In this document: in pieces, positions 19,437-28,512 of the stretch | Layout: each line of letters opens with the position of its first letter | How positions within the stretch are numbered: position 1 is the stretch's first letter | Origin: Rhodobacteraceae bacterium Alg238-R152 | GTDB taxonomy: Bacteria; Pseudomonadota; Alphaproteobacteria; Rhodobacterales; Rhodobacteraceae | DNA: 64,000 nucleotides | Reading direction: 5' to 3' | Assembly (NCBI GenBank): GCA_900537125.1 | Contig: UNRJ01000001.1 | Coordinates: 434,001-498,000, forward strand | Translations under genes and position numbers: made by a program | Notes under the pieces: model-generated | What the model saw: the letters and a program-made list of their open reading frames with translations, nothing else | What the model was told of the DNA's origin: nothing | Database searches by the model: none

Positions 19437-20654
19437 TCAGTCCAGTCGCAGGCGTGCCATGGCATAGAGTAACAGGCAGAGGCACAGTGCTGCGGCGGTG
19501 AAGAACGGCGCGCGCAGGGCGAGCTCCCGGCCGAGAGATGGTTCCAGAAGTGCAACCATTGCGCCAGCCGCCAAGGCGCCAAGTGGCATGCTGCCCCAGC
19601 CAAAGAAACGGTAGATGCTGTTCACGCGGCCCAGGAGATCGGTTGGAATGCGGCGTTGACGCCATGAGACGGTGATCACGTTCCAAAGCATTGAGGCGGC
19701 CATCACGGAGAAAAGCGCAAGGGCCATTGGGACTGCAGAGCTGCTGAGGCCGATAGTGGCATTGCCGAGGCTCCAGGTTGCGATGGAGGCGTAGAGGCAG
19801 GGTTGTGTGCCAAACCACTGTACCAGCTTGGGCGCGGTGAGACTGCCGGTGATGGCGCCAAGGGCGGCGATCGAGAGCAGGAAGCCGTATTGGGTGGCTG
19901 TGAGCGTGAGCACGTCTTGGGCAAAAAGCACCTGCACGGTCATTGTGCCCATGGCGATGAAATTGGCACAGCCCAGCACAATGGCAAGACGGAGCAAAAG
20001 TTGGTCGCTGCGCATGAAGGCAATGCCTTCTTTGAGCGCACCCAAAAAGTTCTGTTGTATCTTGGGGCGTGGTGCGAGGCTGATCATCCAAACCATGCCA
20101 GCCGCCAATACAAGCGCAGCGATATCGAGGCCAAAGGGCAGCGCCACGCTGGAGGCGATCAAAAAACCTGCCAGTGGTGGGCCGATGAACTGGCCCGTGA
20201 GCTGTTCCACGCTCCACATCTGGCCATTGGCGGCTTCGAGATCAGAGGGTGTTACGATGTCTGGCAAGATGGTTTGCGCGGCGTTGTCGCGCAGGACTTC
20301 GGCGGCCCCTAAAAGGAAGGTGAGCGCGGCGAGCAGCCAGATGGCACCTGCACCCGGCGCACTGAGCGCCAACCACAAGATGGCCCCGACAAGCGTGGCA
20401 CGCAAAAGATCCGCACGCGCGATGAGTTTGCGGCGGTCCACTTGATCAGCAATCACACCGGCGGGCAGAGCGAAGAATAACCACGGCAGGCGTCCGGCGG
20501 CAGCCACAGCGGCGATGGCGACGGGATCACGGGTCAGCAACGTGGCCAGCCAAGGAATCGCCAACATGACCAAACCGTCACCCAGATTGGTCAGGGCGCC
20601 GGAGGCAAAGAGAAGGCGGTAATTGCGATTGCGGAGGATTAACGTGCTGGCCAT
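19437..20654 (-). CDS. MFS transporter (DHA3/EntS-like)
   Basis: About 405 residues with twelve predicted membrane helices. The first loop has GDGLVMLAIPWLA and the loop after helix 2 has PAGVIADQVDRRKLI, the MFS signature, resembling the EntS/macrolide-efflux branch of small-molecule exporters. I prefer the ATG at 20654 (MASTLILRNRNYRLL); a GTG six codons earlier is equally short of a ribosome site. It lies just downstream of the Bcr/CflA-type gene (gap 41 bp), probably co-transcribed. The substrate is unknown. Confidence 0.85.
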   Translation of the reverse strand: MASTLILRNRNYRLLFASGALTNLGDGLVMLAIPWLATLLTRDPVAIAAVAAAGRLPWLFFALPAGVIADQVDRRKLIARADLLRATLVGAILWLALSAPGAGAIWLLAALTFLLGAAEVLRDNAAQTILPDIVTPSDLEAANGQMWSVEQLTGQFIGPPLAGFLIASSVALPFGLDIAALVLAAGMVWMISLAPRPKIQQNFLGALKEGIAFMRSDQLLLRLAIVLGCANFIAMGTMTVQVLFAQDVLTLTATQYGFLLSIAALGAITGSLTAPKLVQWFGTQPCLYASIATWSLGNATIGLSSSAVPMALALFSVMAASMLWNVITVSWRQRRIPTDLLGRVNSIYRFFGWGSMPLGALAAGAMVALLEPSLGRELALRAPFFTAAALCLCLLLYAMARLRLD

Positions 20655-20695
20655 GCGGGGAGTGTTCCGCACAGCCAGCAGATGTGCAAGCAGCT

Positions 20696-21913
20696 TTAGG
20701 CCGGCAAGACGCGGGCTTCCATCCGGCGCATATGCATCATCAGTAGGAAGGCAACAAAGGCCAACACACCAACAGCCACCACAAGGGGGAGTGGCGTCCC
20801 GTCAAATGCCAAACCGATTGGGGCCGCAAGCATCACGCCTAAGATGGTGGACAATGCTCCCATGACGGAGGCGGCAGTGCCCGCCATATGGCCAAGCGGT
20901 TCCATGGCCATGGCGTTGAGATTACCGATCGTCAAGCCGATGGAGAAGAACACGGTCAGTTGCCACAGAGCAAACGCGTAGAATTGCATCTGCAAGTCCG
21001 GCAGTGCCAGGCAGATAACCATCACAGTGGCAAAGAAGACCTTGGCGGCGACTGCGACGGTGACCAAAAAGCGCATGCCCAGTTTCATCACTAATTTGGC
21101 GTTAAGGAAGCTGGCGGTACCGGAGATCAGAGCGATTCCAGCAAACCAATAAGGAAATTCAGACGCGCGGTTATAGGTTTGATCATAGACCAGTTGCACC
21201 GTGCCAATCAGGGCAAACAGGCTGCCCATGATCAGAGACTGTACCAGAATGGAGGTACGCACAGCCGGAATGCCCCACATTTCGCGCAGGCCTGCCATCA
21301 GCTTGGCAAGGCTGAAGGGGCGGCGGTGATCAACGGGCAGGGGCTCTGGTAAGCGGATGCCAATCCACAACACGGACATCATGGAAAACGCCATGAACGC
21401 CACAAAGATGCCGCGCCAAGAGGAAAGATCGATGATGACCTGCCCCAACAGGGGGGCAATGGCTGGAACCAGCGTAAACACCATCATCACAAAGGACATG
21501 ATGCGGGCCATTTCGCGGCCTGAAAACAAGTCGCGCACGATTGCCAACGTGACAACCCGTGGGCCGGCGGCACCCATACCCTGGAATAGGCGGGCGGCCA
21601 GCAGCCACTCCAGTGTTTGGCTTTGCCAGCCGATAAAGGCGCACAGCGTATAGATTGCGGCGCCAGTTATCAGCACCGGCTTACGGCCAAACCGATCTGA
21701 TAGGGGGCCGGTGAAAAAAGTGCCAACGCCCATGCCCAGCACAAAGGACATGACAATCAGGGTCTCTGTGTTGTGGCTTCCCGGGCTGAGTTCGGCAGCA
21801 ATTTCCGGCAACGCAGGCAGCATGGCGTCAATAGAGAACGCAATGGTGGCAAACATCATCGCGCACAGGGCAATGAACTCGACCTGCGATATCGGCAGAT
21901 TGTCTTTGGTCAT
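20696..21913 (-). CDS. Bcr/CflA-family drug-resistance MFS transporter
   Basis: 405 residues, twelve membrane helices. The hallmark sequences DAMLPALPEIAAEL (about 28) and GPLSDRFGRKPVLI (about 70) place it in the Bcr/CflA branch of drug/H+ antiporters, as does the block LFQGMGAAGPRVVTLAIVRDLFSGREMARIMS. Known members export bicyclomycin, chloramphenicol, sulfonamides or cysteine; the substrate here is unassigned. A 195-bp gap (21914-22108) separates it from the next gene and holds no other recognisable feature. Confidence 0.88.
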   Translation of the reverse strand: MTKDNLPISQVEFIALCAMMFATIAFSIDAMLPALPEIAAELSPGSHNTETLIVMSFVLGMGVGTFFTGPLSDRFGRKPVLITGAAIYTLCAFIGWQSQTLEWLLAARLFQGMGAAGPRVVTLAIVRDLFSGREMARIMSFVMMVFTLVPAIAPLLGQVIIDLSSWRGIFVAFMAFSMMSVLWIGIRLPEPLPVDHRRPFSLAKLMAGLREMWGIPAVRTSILVQSLIMGSLFALIGTVQLVYDQTYNRASEFPYWFAGIALISGTASFLNAKLVMKLGMRFLVTVAVAAKVFFATVMVICLALPDLQMQFYAFALWQLTVFFSIGLTIGNLNAMAMEPLGHMAGTAASVMGALSTILGVMLAAPIGLAFDGTPLPLVVAVGVLAFVAFLLMMHMRRMEARVLPA

Positions 21914-22108
21914 GACATGCTCCGTCAGAAAGTAGGGTCATGCAGGCGAGAGGACAGCCCGCGGGTGCGTCGCTGTTCTTACTCTGGCCCACACCAGTCG
22001 GGTGATCGTGCTTGAGTGGTCAGGCCGCAACAAAAGGGCGGGCTGATCAGGTCAGTTTAACGTGAGGTGCGTTGCTTCACAAGTGAAGAGTGAACGGTGG
22101 TTCAGGGT

Positions 22109-22750
22109 TCACTCCGCAGCGTTTTGCGCCCGCAGATCGGCAATCACGCGGCTCCAGAGCTCTGCTGGTTGTGCGCCGGGAACCGCATGTTGGTTGGCGA
22201 CAATGAACGTAGGAACCGAGGTCACACCCATGTCTCGGCTATGAGCGTCGCGTTTCCGGATATCGTCGATGTCCGCGTCAGACTCCAGTAGTTTGCGCAC
22301 CACGGCAGCGTCCATACCGGCGCTGTCGGCGATATCCGCAAGCACATCGCTGTCACCAATATCGCGGCCGTCTTTGAAGTAGGCGGCAAACAGCGCATCC
22401 ACCACGGCGTTTTGTTTTTGCTCAACGCCAGCCCAATGGATCAGCCGATGGGCATTGATGGTGTTGGGCGTGCGTTTGATGGCCGCGAAATTGATCTCCA
22501 GACCTTCGTCTCGTGCGTGTTGCTCGATTTCGGAGTAGACCTTTACAGCGTTGTCTTTGCCGCCAAATTTGGTTTCCAAATATTCACGGCGATCCATGCC
22601 TTCGGCAGGCATGTCCGGGTTAAGTTGGAACGGGTGCCACTCAATCACAAACGGATGATCCCCGTCAGCTTCCAAAGCTTTCATCAGGCGGGTTTTGCCG
22701 ATGAGACACCACGGGCAGATCGGGTCGGAGATGATGTCGAGTTTGATCAT
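22109..22750 (-). CDS. FrnE-like DsbA-family oxidoreductase
   Basis: 213 residues. The thioredoxin-fold motif CPWC is at residues 12-15 (SDPICPWCLIGKTRL), followed by the FrnE-type helical insertion (EYLETKFGG...) and a cis-Pro region MGVTSVPTFIVANQHAVPGAQP. There is no signal peptide, so it acts in the cytosol, unlike true DsbA. FrnE homologues are linked to polyketide biosynthesis and oxidative-stress tolerance. Its ATG overlaps the stop of the acyl-CoA synthetase by 4 bp, so the two are coupled. Confidence 0.9.
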   Translation of the reverse strand: MIKLDIISDPICPWCLIGKTRLMKALEADGDHPFVIEWHPFQLNPDMPAEGMDRREYLETKFGGKDNAVKVYSEIEQHARDEGLEINFAAIKRTPNTINAHRLIHWAGVEQKQNAVVDALFAAYFKDGRDIGDSDVLADIADSAGMDAAVVRKLLESDADIDDIRKRDAHSRDMGVTSVPTFIVANQHAVPGAQPAELWSRVIADLRAQNAAE

Positions 22751-24267
22751 GTGGTAGCCTTGAATTGTGCGCGCAGAGCGCGGCGGTTGAGTTTGCCATT
22801 GGCGTTGGTGGGCAACGCGGGCAGGCGTTTGTAAAGCCGAGGCTGCTTGTAACGTGCGAGATGGGTCTCCGCAAAGGCTTTCAGCTCGTCTTCCACAAGA
22901 TCGTGATCCGCAGTGTAAAACGCTGCGATGATATGGGTGTCAGCTTTGATTTCCACGTCAGTCACTGCGATGGATGTGATGTCGGGGTGTGGCAGGAATG
23001 CAGCTTCGACTTCGAGCGGGGAGACGCGAAAGCCGCCTGCGTTCATCATGTCGTCGGCGCGACCCAGGTAGGTGATGTGGCCGTGGGCGTCCATTTGTCC
23101 GAGATCGCCGGTAAGGAACCAGTTGTCTTGGAACCGGGCGGCGGTTTCCTCTGGTGCCTCGAGGTAACCTAACATCAGGCCGGGGTCTGATTTGTGCACC
23201 GCGATGATGCCGGGGGCGTTAAGGTCGACAGGGCCGGTTTCATCTAAAATGGCGATGTGACGACCAATTTGGGGGCGGCCCAATGTGCCGTTGGGGGCCG
23301 GGTGATCCGGGCTGGCGGAGAGGAAAGTGGAGCATTCGGACATGCCAAAGGCTTCATAGAGTTTGGTGCCGGTAGCGGCATTCCATTGTGCGCGCAGGGT
23401 TTCGGAGAGTTTTTCGCCTGCGCAGAGGCCGTGGCGCAGGTTGGGTAACGCTGGATTATCGCTTGTCGTGAGGATTTTGCGGTACACGCCAGGCGCGGCG
23501 GCGAACAGGGTCGCGCGGTTGTCACGTAGGAGTTGAGGTAAGGTCTCTGGTGTCGTGCCCGGAGCGGGGATCAGAGCAGTGGCGCCTTTGGTCCAAGGAT
23601 CCATGAGGCCAGTGCCCAAGGTGAATGTCCAGTTGAAGGCGCCCGCATGTAGGAGCTGGTCATCTTCGTGCAGGTTATACCAGCCGTCAAACATCATTTG
23701 CCGCGCCCAGATAGCGCGGTGGGCGTGCACCACGGCGCGCGGCTTGCCGGAGGTGCCTGAGGTGTAGATGATGTAGGCAGGGCGGTTGGGGTCCCCCAAA
23801 TCAAATCCGGCCGGCGGGAGATGTTTCATTTCCAAAAGGTGATCGGTTGTCAGTATCTTACATGATGGAGTTGAGATCGCGCTCACCGCTGGGTCATACA
23901 GTATTGCTGCTGGAGACAAGGTCGCCACCATTTTGGTGACTTCGGCCTCTGTGAGCTGCGGAGAGGTTGGTACGGGGATCAGGCCGACGGCGATACAAGC
24001 GAGGTACGCAATTGGGAATTCAACCGTATTACCAAGGCGCATCAGCACTCGATCGTTTGGCTTGAGGCCAGAGCGAAGCAGGCCTGTGCCAGTGCCGAGG
24101 ATGGCGGTTTTGAGGGCAGCATAGGACCAGCGTTCAGGGGTGCTGTCTGTGAGCACACGCAGGGCCTCTTTCTCTGCCAATCGATCAGCATGGCGCAGCA
24201 CATGTGCGGCCATGTTGAAGGGCGACGGGCAGGGCGGTGGCGGACCTTGGTCAAAGATTGAGCTCAT
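22747..24267 (-). CDS. AMP-dependent acyl-CoA synthetase (benzoate-CoA ligase-like)
   Basis: 506 residues of the adenylate-forming superfamily. The ATP motif YIIYTSGTSGKPRAVVH (about 150), the A5 region YEAFGMSECSTF, the A7/A8 motifs LTGDLG and GRADDMMNAGGFRVSP, and the catalytic Lys near the end (NGKLNRR) are all present. It activates a carboxylic acid to its CoA thioester through an acyl-AMP. The layout is like benzoate- and short/aromatic acyl-CoA ligases, but the substrate is not readable. I use the ATG at 24267 (MSSIFDQGP); upstream codons overlap the divergent regulator's promoter region. Confidence 0.9.
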   Translation of the reverse strand: MSSIFDQGPPPPCPSPFNMAAHVLRHADRLAEKEALRVLTDSTPERWSYAALKTAILGTGTGLLRSGLKPNDRVLMRLGNTVEFPIAYLACIAVGLIPVPTSPQLTEAEVTKMVATLSPAAILYDPAVSAISTPSCKILTTDHLLEMKHLPPAGFDLGDPNRPAYIIYTSGTSGKPRAVVHAHRAIWARQMMFDGWYNLHEDDQLLHAGAFNWTFTLGTGLMDPWTKGATALIPAPGTTPETLPQLLRDNRATLFAAAPGVYRKILTTSDNPALPNLRHGLCAGEKLSETLRAQWNAATGTKLYEAFGMSECSTFLSASPDHPAPNGTLGRPQIGRHIAILDETGPVDLNAPGIIAVHKSDPGLMLGYLEAPEETAARFQDNWFLTGDLGQMDAHGHITYLGRADDMMNAGGFRVSPLEVEAAFLPHPDITSIAVTDVEIKADTHIIAAFYTADHDLVEDELKAFAETHLARYKQPRLYKRLPALPTNANGKLNRRALRAQFKATT

Positions 24268-24352
24268 AGGGCTGGGGTAGGCAGCAAACGCAAAGGACGC
24301 AAGGGAAACGTGGCGGTTGCCAGTGTATGGTCGCGCGCGGTAGAAGCGCGAT

Positions 24353-24976
24353 ATGAGCTCAAAAGACCCAAAATCGTTGATCAAAATCGCGCGTGAAAAC
24401 GGCGGGCATGATCATGTGGAACCGCTGGACCTCGGTGAACGTGTGCGCGAGTTGCGCAAAGCCCGTAAGTGGACACTGGAGCAAGCGGCGAGCCAGGCTG
24501 GACTGGCGCGCTCAACCCTGTCCAAAATTGAAAACGGGCAAATGTCCCCGACGTATGATGCGGTGAAGAAGCTGGCGGTGGGGTTGGAAATCTCAGTGCC
24601 GCAGTTGTTTACCGCGCCGATCAAAGACCAGGTCAACGGCCGTATGGCGCTGGTGAAGTCTGGTGAGGGCACGCGTCAGGTTACCACCACTTATGAGCAT
24701 GAGTTGTTGGCAGAGGGGCTGCGCAAGAAAGCGATGCTGCCGTATCGGGCGCGGGTTCGGGCGCGGTCGATGGAAGAATTTGACGGCTGGGTGCGCCACG
24801 ACGGCGAAGAGTTTCTTTATGTGTTGACCGGCGTTGTCACGTTATACACCGAGTTTTACGAGCCTGTGGAAATGCGACGGGGTGACAGCGCCTATTATGA
24901 CGGATCCATGGGTCACAATGTGGTTTCGGTGAGTGCGGATGACGCGACAATCCTGTGGGTGACGTCGCTGGCGTAA
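24353..24976 (+). CDS. XRE-family transcriptional regulator with cupin domain
   Basis: 207 residues. The HTH-XRE domain (LGERVRELRKARKWTLEQAASQAGLARSTLSKIENGQMSPT) is at about 28-80. A C-terminal cupin (about 125-200, HDGEEFLYVLTG...MRRGDSAYYDGSMGHNV) presumably binds a small ligand. This PuuR-like architecture controls catabolic genes. It is divergent from the acyl-CoA synthetase/FrnE operon with 85 bp between starts, so that operon is its most likely target. The ribosome site is weak. Confidence 0.88.
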   Translation: MSSKDPKSLIKIARENGGHDHVEPLDLGERVRELRKARKWTLEQAASQAGLARSTLSKIENGQMSPTYDAVKKLAVGLEISVPQLFTAPIKDQVNGRMALVKSGEGTRQVTTTYEHELLAEGLRKKAMLPYRARVRARSMEEFDGWVRHDGEEFLYVLTGVVTLYTEFYEPVEMRRGDSAYYDGSMGHNVVSVSADDATILWVTSLA

Positions 24977-25003
24977 ATCTCTGGTTGGGCAAGTGTTTTA
25001 GAT

Positions 25004-25047
25004 CAATTTTCGCCAAAAAACGCGGTTTTTGTAGATAGCGAAAATTG
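25004..25047. other. Long bulged hairpin upstream of the ATP-grasp gene
   Basis: CAATTTTCGC (25004-25013) pairs perfectly with GCGAAAATTG (25038-25047). Immediately inside, CAAAAA (25014-25019) pairs with TTTTTG (25026-25031), leaving a TAGATA bulge. It lies in the 142-bp gap between the regulator and the ATP-grasp gene. It could be a terminator for the regulator, an operator, or a leader structure. Confidence 0.45.
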
Positions 25048-25118
25048 TAATGATTGATTGCACGTATTTTTAACAACGATTGGGGCATTCCAGAAGGGCA
25101 CTTACATTTGGAGCCAGA

Positions 25119-26354
25119 ATGGAACCTCAAGAAAGAATCGGGCTTGCGAGCCTGACAAAGATGGCGTTTGACGGCGTTGATCTTCAGCCCCTGCGCAACG
25201 AGTTGCTGAGTAAAGTGTTCACCGGAAAAGATGCGGATGGCATCTTTATGGATCTGTCGGTGATTGATCAGCTGCAAGGCAATCGCGCGGCAGGGATGGC
25301 TTGGCAGGACGAAGCGCTCAAGCGGCAGCAGATTTTCAGCACTAAGAAAAGTGACGGCGCACGCACCAAATTGCTGGTGTTTGCGGAGCCAAGCCACATT
25401 GGCGGCAACACGCCCATCGAGTTCCTGTTGCAGGACGCGGATGTCGAGATTCTCACCTATTACCTGAACGTAGACAGCGACGCGCAGATTGAATTGCCCG
25501 CGCATGATGTGGCGTTTTGTGCCGCCCCTGCAGACAGTGTGAAAGCGGAGGCTTTCCAAGCCAAGGTCCGGACCTTGACTGAAGCGGCGGGCACCAAAGT
25601 GGTGAACTTACCAGTTGGTCAGGTGGATTTGGAGCGTGATACACTTGAACAAATGTTTGCTGGCAAAGGTGGGCTGACACTTCCCAAAACGCTGCGCTTC
25701 GACCGTGTAGAATTGGAGGGCGAAGTGGGCGAGGAGCGCTTGGCTGCGCTTGGAGACTATCCTTATGTGGTGCGGCCTGTGGGCAGCCATGCGGGCGAAG
25801 GTCTGGTTCTGATCGAAAGCCAAAACGCGCTTGCGGCCTATTTGGCAGAACGTGCAGAGGCAACATTCTATGTCTCCGAGTTCATTCCCTATGCCACGCA
25901 AGAAGACGGCTTTTACCGCAAGTACCGCGTGATCTTTGTGGATGGGCAGCCGTTCCCGTGCCACATGGCAATCGCGGATCAATGGGACCTTTGGTACCTA
26001 AACGCCCGCATGGAAGAGTTTGCCGAAAAACGCGCCGAAGAGGCCGCGTGGATGGACAATTTTGACAGCACATTTGCAAACCGTCACGAAGGTGGTTTTG
26101 GCGCGCTGACCGACGCGATTGATCTGGATTACTTTGGCGTGGACTGCGCCGAAGATCCGGATGGCAATCTGGTTGTGTTTGAAGCGGACAACGCGTTGAT
26201 CGTGCATGATATGGATGACGAAGAGGTTTTTCCGTACAAAAGCAAGCACATGAACCGCATATTTGATGCGTTTGAAACTCTGCTTGAGAAGAACCGACGC
26301 GAGAAGACGTCTGTTGAAGCAGGTGGTGTCAAGCCAACACGGCGGTTGTCCTAA
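25119..26354 (+). CDS. ATP-grasp domain protein
   Basis: 411 residues from the ATG at 25119 (GGAG five bases upstream). The N-terminal part has a Rossmann-like LLVFAEPSHIGGNTPIEFLL (about 85). The C-terminal half has an ATP-grasp look: YPYVVRPVGSHAGEGLVLIE for nucleotide binding, YVSEFIPY, a KYRVIFVDGQPF strand, and the metal-binding end VFEADNALIVHDMD. ATP-grasp enzymes ligate a carboxylate to an amine or thiol. No specific subfamily is recognised, so the substrate is unknown. It is a single gene followed by a terminator. Confidence 0.75.
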   Translation: MEPQERIGLASLTKMAFDGVDLQPLRNELLSKVFTGKDADGIFMDLSVIDQLQGNRAAGMAWQDEALKRQQIFSTKKSDGARTKLLVFAEPSHIGGNTPIEFLLQDADVEILTYYLNVDSDAQIELPAHDVAFCAAPADSVKAEAFQAKVRTLTEAAGTKVVNLPVGQVDLERDTLEQMFAGKGGLTLPKTLRFDRVELEGEVGEERLAALGDYPYVVRPVGSHAGEGLVLIESQNALAAYLAERAEATFYVSEFIPYATQEDGFYRKYRVIFVDGQPFPCHMAIADQWDLWYLNARMEEFAEKRAEEAAWMDNFDSTFANRHEGGFGALTDAIDLDYFGVDCAEDPDGNLVVFEADNALIVHDMDDEEVFPYKSKHMNRIFDAFETLLEKNRREKTSVEAGGVKPTRRLS

Positions 26355-26366
26355 GAGACTTCTGAG

Positions 26367-26396
26367 GGCGCTCCGGTTTTGGGGCGCCTTTCTTTT
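26367..26396 (+). terminator. Intrinsic terminator after the ATP-grasp gene
   Basis: An eight-base-pair stem (26367-26374 with 26381-26388, one G-T pair) is followed by TTTCTTTT. It ends at the stop codon of the convergent DUF1638 gene. Confidence 0.8.
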
Positions 26397-27037
26397 CAGA
26401 GGGCTTTCAGAGCCTTGGCCATGTCGCCGTATCCAGTGAAACGTCGCTCAAAGTCCAAGCCGAGACGGTCCGCGCAGTCTTGTGCCTTTTTGGTCAGGGC
26501 CGGATCGTTAGTTTGCGCTTGGTAGACCAGTTTTTCGTAGTTTCCGAAATACATGTCACGCAGTTCCGGATGGCGATCCAAACCCATGGGTTTGATGATG
26601 AAAGCGTCAAACTGGCGGACTAGGAAATCGGTCAGGTAGAAAGCGGTGAACTCGTCTTCGGAGATCTCCGCAAAGCGGTCATTGCCTTCAAAAAAGCTGT
26701 AGCAATGAGGGCCCGCGACCATTTGCACGTCCAATTCATCGCAAGTTTTCTGCAATTGACCACCCGTGCCACAGTCTGCGTAGACGACAAAAATGTCGTC
26801 ATAGGTATCGCGGTGTTTGGCTACGGCGTCGCGCACGGCGGGAGCGATTTTCTCTGGGTGGATGTGGAAGATGGCAGGTAGGCAGGTGAGATCCATATGG
26901 GACCAGTTGTTGAGTTTGATCAGGTCCAAGATTTCGCGCGCGAGGGCGCCACAGGCAAGCAGGAGAATGCGGCCGGAAGATCCTGTGGGGGAAAGGCCTG
27001 ACTGGGCCAACGTGCTGTCGTCTGGCAGTTTTGTCAT
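26396..27037 (-). CDS. DUF1638 protein, putative partner of split B12-dependent methionine synthase
   Basis: 213 residues from the ATG at 27037, whose ATGA overlaps the stop of the methyltransferase gene, so it is translationally coupled. It starts with LLLACGALAREIL and contains VVYADCGTGGQL, AGPHCYSFFEGN and the C-terminal GLDFERRFTGYGDM, matching DUF1638. Conserved cysteines and acidic residues suggest a metal or cofactor role. From memory, fitness data in Phaeobacter inhibens linked DUF1638 to methionine synthesis with a split MetH; the nearby B12-binding and Bmt-like genes agree. The biochemical role is inference. Confidence 0.85.
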   Translation of the reverse strand: MTKLPDDSTLAQSGLSPTGSSGRILLLACGALAREILDLIKLNNWSHMDLTCLPAIFHIHPEKIAPAVRDAVAKHRDTYDDIFVVYADCGTGGQLQKTCDELDVQMVAGPHCYSFFEGNDRFAEISEDEFTAFYLTDFLVRQFDAFIIKPMGLDRHPELRDMYFGNYEKLVYQAQTNDPALTKKAQDCADRLGLDFERRFTGYGDMAKALKAL

Positions 27038-27726
27038 GGCTTGGTCAGCTTGATGGCAAAGCGGCCTGGCAAAAGCCCGGCAGGGCCATAGCTGTTCAGG
27101 ATTTCGCAGCACCAGCCCATGGCATCTAGTGCACGTTTGGTGCTGTGGGGATGGCGGCGAGACTGTTGATGGATCACAGTGTCCAAGCGATCATCAACTT
27201 GCGTTTCAATGCGGCGGGTGAGGCGTTCGCGTTCGACAGTGACCTCGATGCGCATTTGCCAATCTGCCCCGGTATTGCGCCGGGCATGAGGCAGGCAACG
27301 GGGACCAATTAGGTCGGCTAACAGCAAACCACCGCTGGGCAGAGCGTCAAACGCAGCCTGTGCCACAGGCAAGAGCGTGTCGCGTTTGGTTGTGGTGTCG
27401 ATATAGCTGAGGACTTCGCCAAGGCAGGTCACCGCGGTGGTGCCTTCGGGGATGTGAATGTCGGCTGCGTTGCCTTGTTTCACCAATAGGCCCCGGGCTT
27501 GGGCAATTTCCACAAATGCTGGGGAGAGATCGACACCTTCGCCCATAACACCGCGGTCTTCGGCCACGGAGAGCCATGTGCCATCACCGCAGCCGATGTC
27601 AAACAGACGGGCGTTGTTGGGGCCATGCAGGATTTGCGCGGCGAGCCAGTCATGCGCCTCGTCAAAGGTGTCGTTGTAGCCCTCGGAATGGATACGGGCG
27701 AGATCTGGGGAGTAAAGTCCGGACAT
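27034..27726 (-). CDS. Class I SAM-dependent methyltransferase
   Basis: 230 residues from the ATG at 27726 with AAGG eight bases upstream. The SAM-binding motif I is ARLFDIGCGDGTWLSVAEDRG (about 42), with GEGVDLSPAFVEIA as motif II and a GLLLADLIGPR strand later. It is a soluble small-molecule-type methyltransferase of unknown substrate. It is coupled to the DUF1638 gene downstream and lies after a terminator that follows the B12-binding gene, so it may have a separate promoter or receive read-through. The context suggests a link to methyl-group metabolism, but this is only positional. Confidence 0.85.
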   Translation of the reverse strand: MSGLYSPDLARIHSEGYNDTFDEAHDWLAAQILHGPNNARLFDIGCGDGTWLSVAEDRGVMGEGVDLSPAFVEIAQARGLLVKQGNAADIHIPEGTTAVTCLGEVLSYIDTTTKRDTLLPVAQAAFDALPSGGLLLADLIGPRCLPHARRNTGADWQMRIEVTVERERLTRRIETQVDDRLDTVIHQQSRRHPHSTKRALDAMGWCCEILNSYGPAGLLPGRFAIKLTKP

Positions 27727-27740
27727 ATCGGTACCTTGAA

Positions 27741-27770
27741 CAAAAACGGCCCGCCTGTGAAGGGCGGGCC
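27741..27770 (-). terminator. Intrinsic terminator after the B12-binding gene
   Basis: On the minus strand a perfect GGCCCGCC/GGCGGGCC stem (27748-27755 with 27763-27770, 7-base loop) is followed by GTTTTTG. It lies between the B12-binding gene and the downstream methyltransferase gene. Confidence 0.85.
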
Positions 27771-27813
27771 GGACCAAATTGCTCGGGGAGTGAGCAAAAA
27801 GAAATAGGCCTGA

Positions 27814-28512
27814 TCAGGCGCTCATCTGATTGTGTTTGCGGGCGACCCACTCTTTGGCGGTCTCTACGGCCACAGCCGCATCACGGCAGTAGGCGTCTGC
27901 GCCAATGGCTTTGCCAAACTCTTCGTTCAGCGGCGCGCCACCAACCAAGACAATGTAGTCGTCTCGCTGGCCTTTTTCGATCAGCGTGTCGATCACAACT
28001 TTCATGTAAGGCATGGTGGTCGTCAGTAGTGCGGACATGCCAAGGATGTCAGGCTTGTGCTCCTCGAGCGCTTCGAGATAGCCCTCAACAGCGTTGTTGA
28101 TGCCGAGGTCGACCACTTCAAAGCCAGCGCCTTCCATCATCATTGCCACAAGGTTTTTGCCGATGTCGTGGATGTCGCCTTTGACGGTGCCAATCACCAT
28201 AGAGCCCATGCGTGGAGCACCGGTTTCGGCCAGCAGCGGCTTCAGAATGCCCATGCCACCTTTCATTGCGCCCGCGGCTAGCAGCACTTCGGGCACGAAT
28301 AGGATGCCATCGCGGAAGTCGGCGCCAACAATGGTCATGCCGCCAACAAGGGCTTCGGTCAGGATCCGGTAAGGTTCCCAACCCCGTTCCAAAAGGATGT
28401 TCACAGCCTCTTCGATCTCTTCCTTGAGACCGTCATAGAGGTCGTCAAACATCTGTTGGACAAGTTCCTCGTCATTAAGTTCGGACAGGATGATGTCGTC
28501 TTCTTCTGACAT
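27814..28512 (-). CDS. Corrinoid (B12)-binding protein, MtbC/MetH-B12-domain type
   Basis: 232 residues. The N-terminal helical cap (about 1-100; LVGGMTIVGADFRDGILFVPEVLLAAGAMKGG) precedes a cobalamin-binding Rossmann domain with the His-on motif GDIHDIGKNL (about 118), MSALLTTT and VGGAPLNEEFG. This matches the isolated B12 module of MetH or methylamine corrinoid proteins. In Rhodobacterales it is best read as the B12 subunit of a split methionine synthase, since no methylamine methyltransferase is nearby while a Bmt-like gene and DUF1638 are. A terminator follows it. Confidence 0.92.
   Translation of the reverse strand: MSEEDDIILSELNDEELVQQMFDDLYDGLKEEIEEAVNILLERGWEPYRILTEALVGGMTIVGADFRDGILFVPEVLLAAGAMKGGMGILKPLLAETGAPRMGSMVIGTVKGDIHDIGKNLVAMMMEGAGFEVVDLGINNAVEGYLEALEEHKPDILGMSALLTTTMPYMKVVIDTLIEKGQRDDYIVLVGGAPLNEEFGKAIGADAYCRDAAVAVETAKEWVARKHNQMSA

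Noticed and set aside
19234..20217. 327-codon open frame on the minus strand
   Set aside because: It overlaps mfd and the MFS gene in another frame, is rich in His, Arg and Pro, and has no family motif; it is a shadow of high-GC coding DNA.
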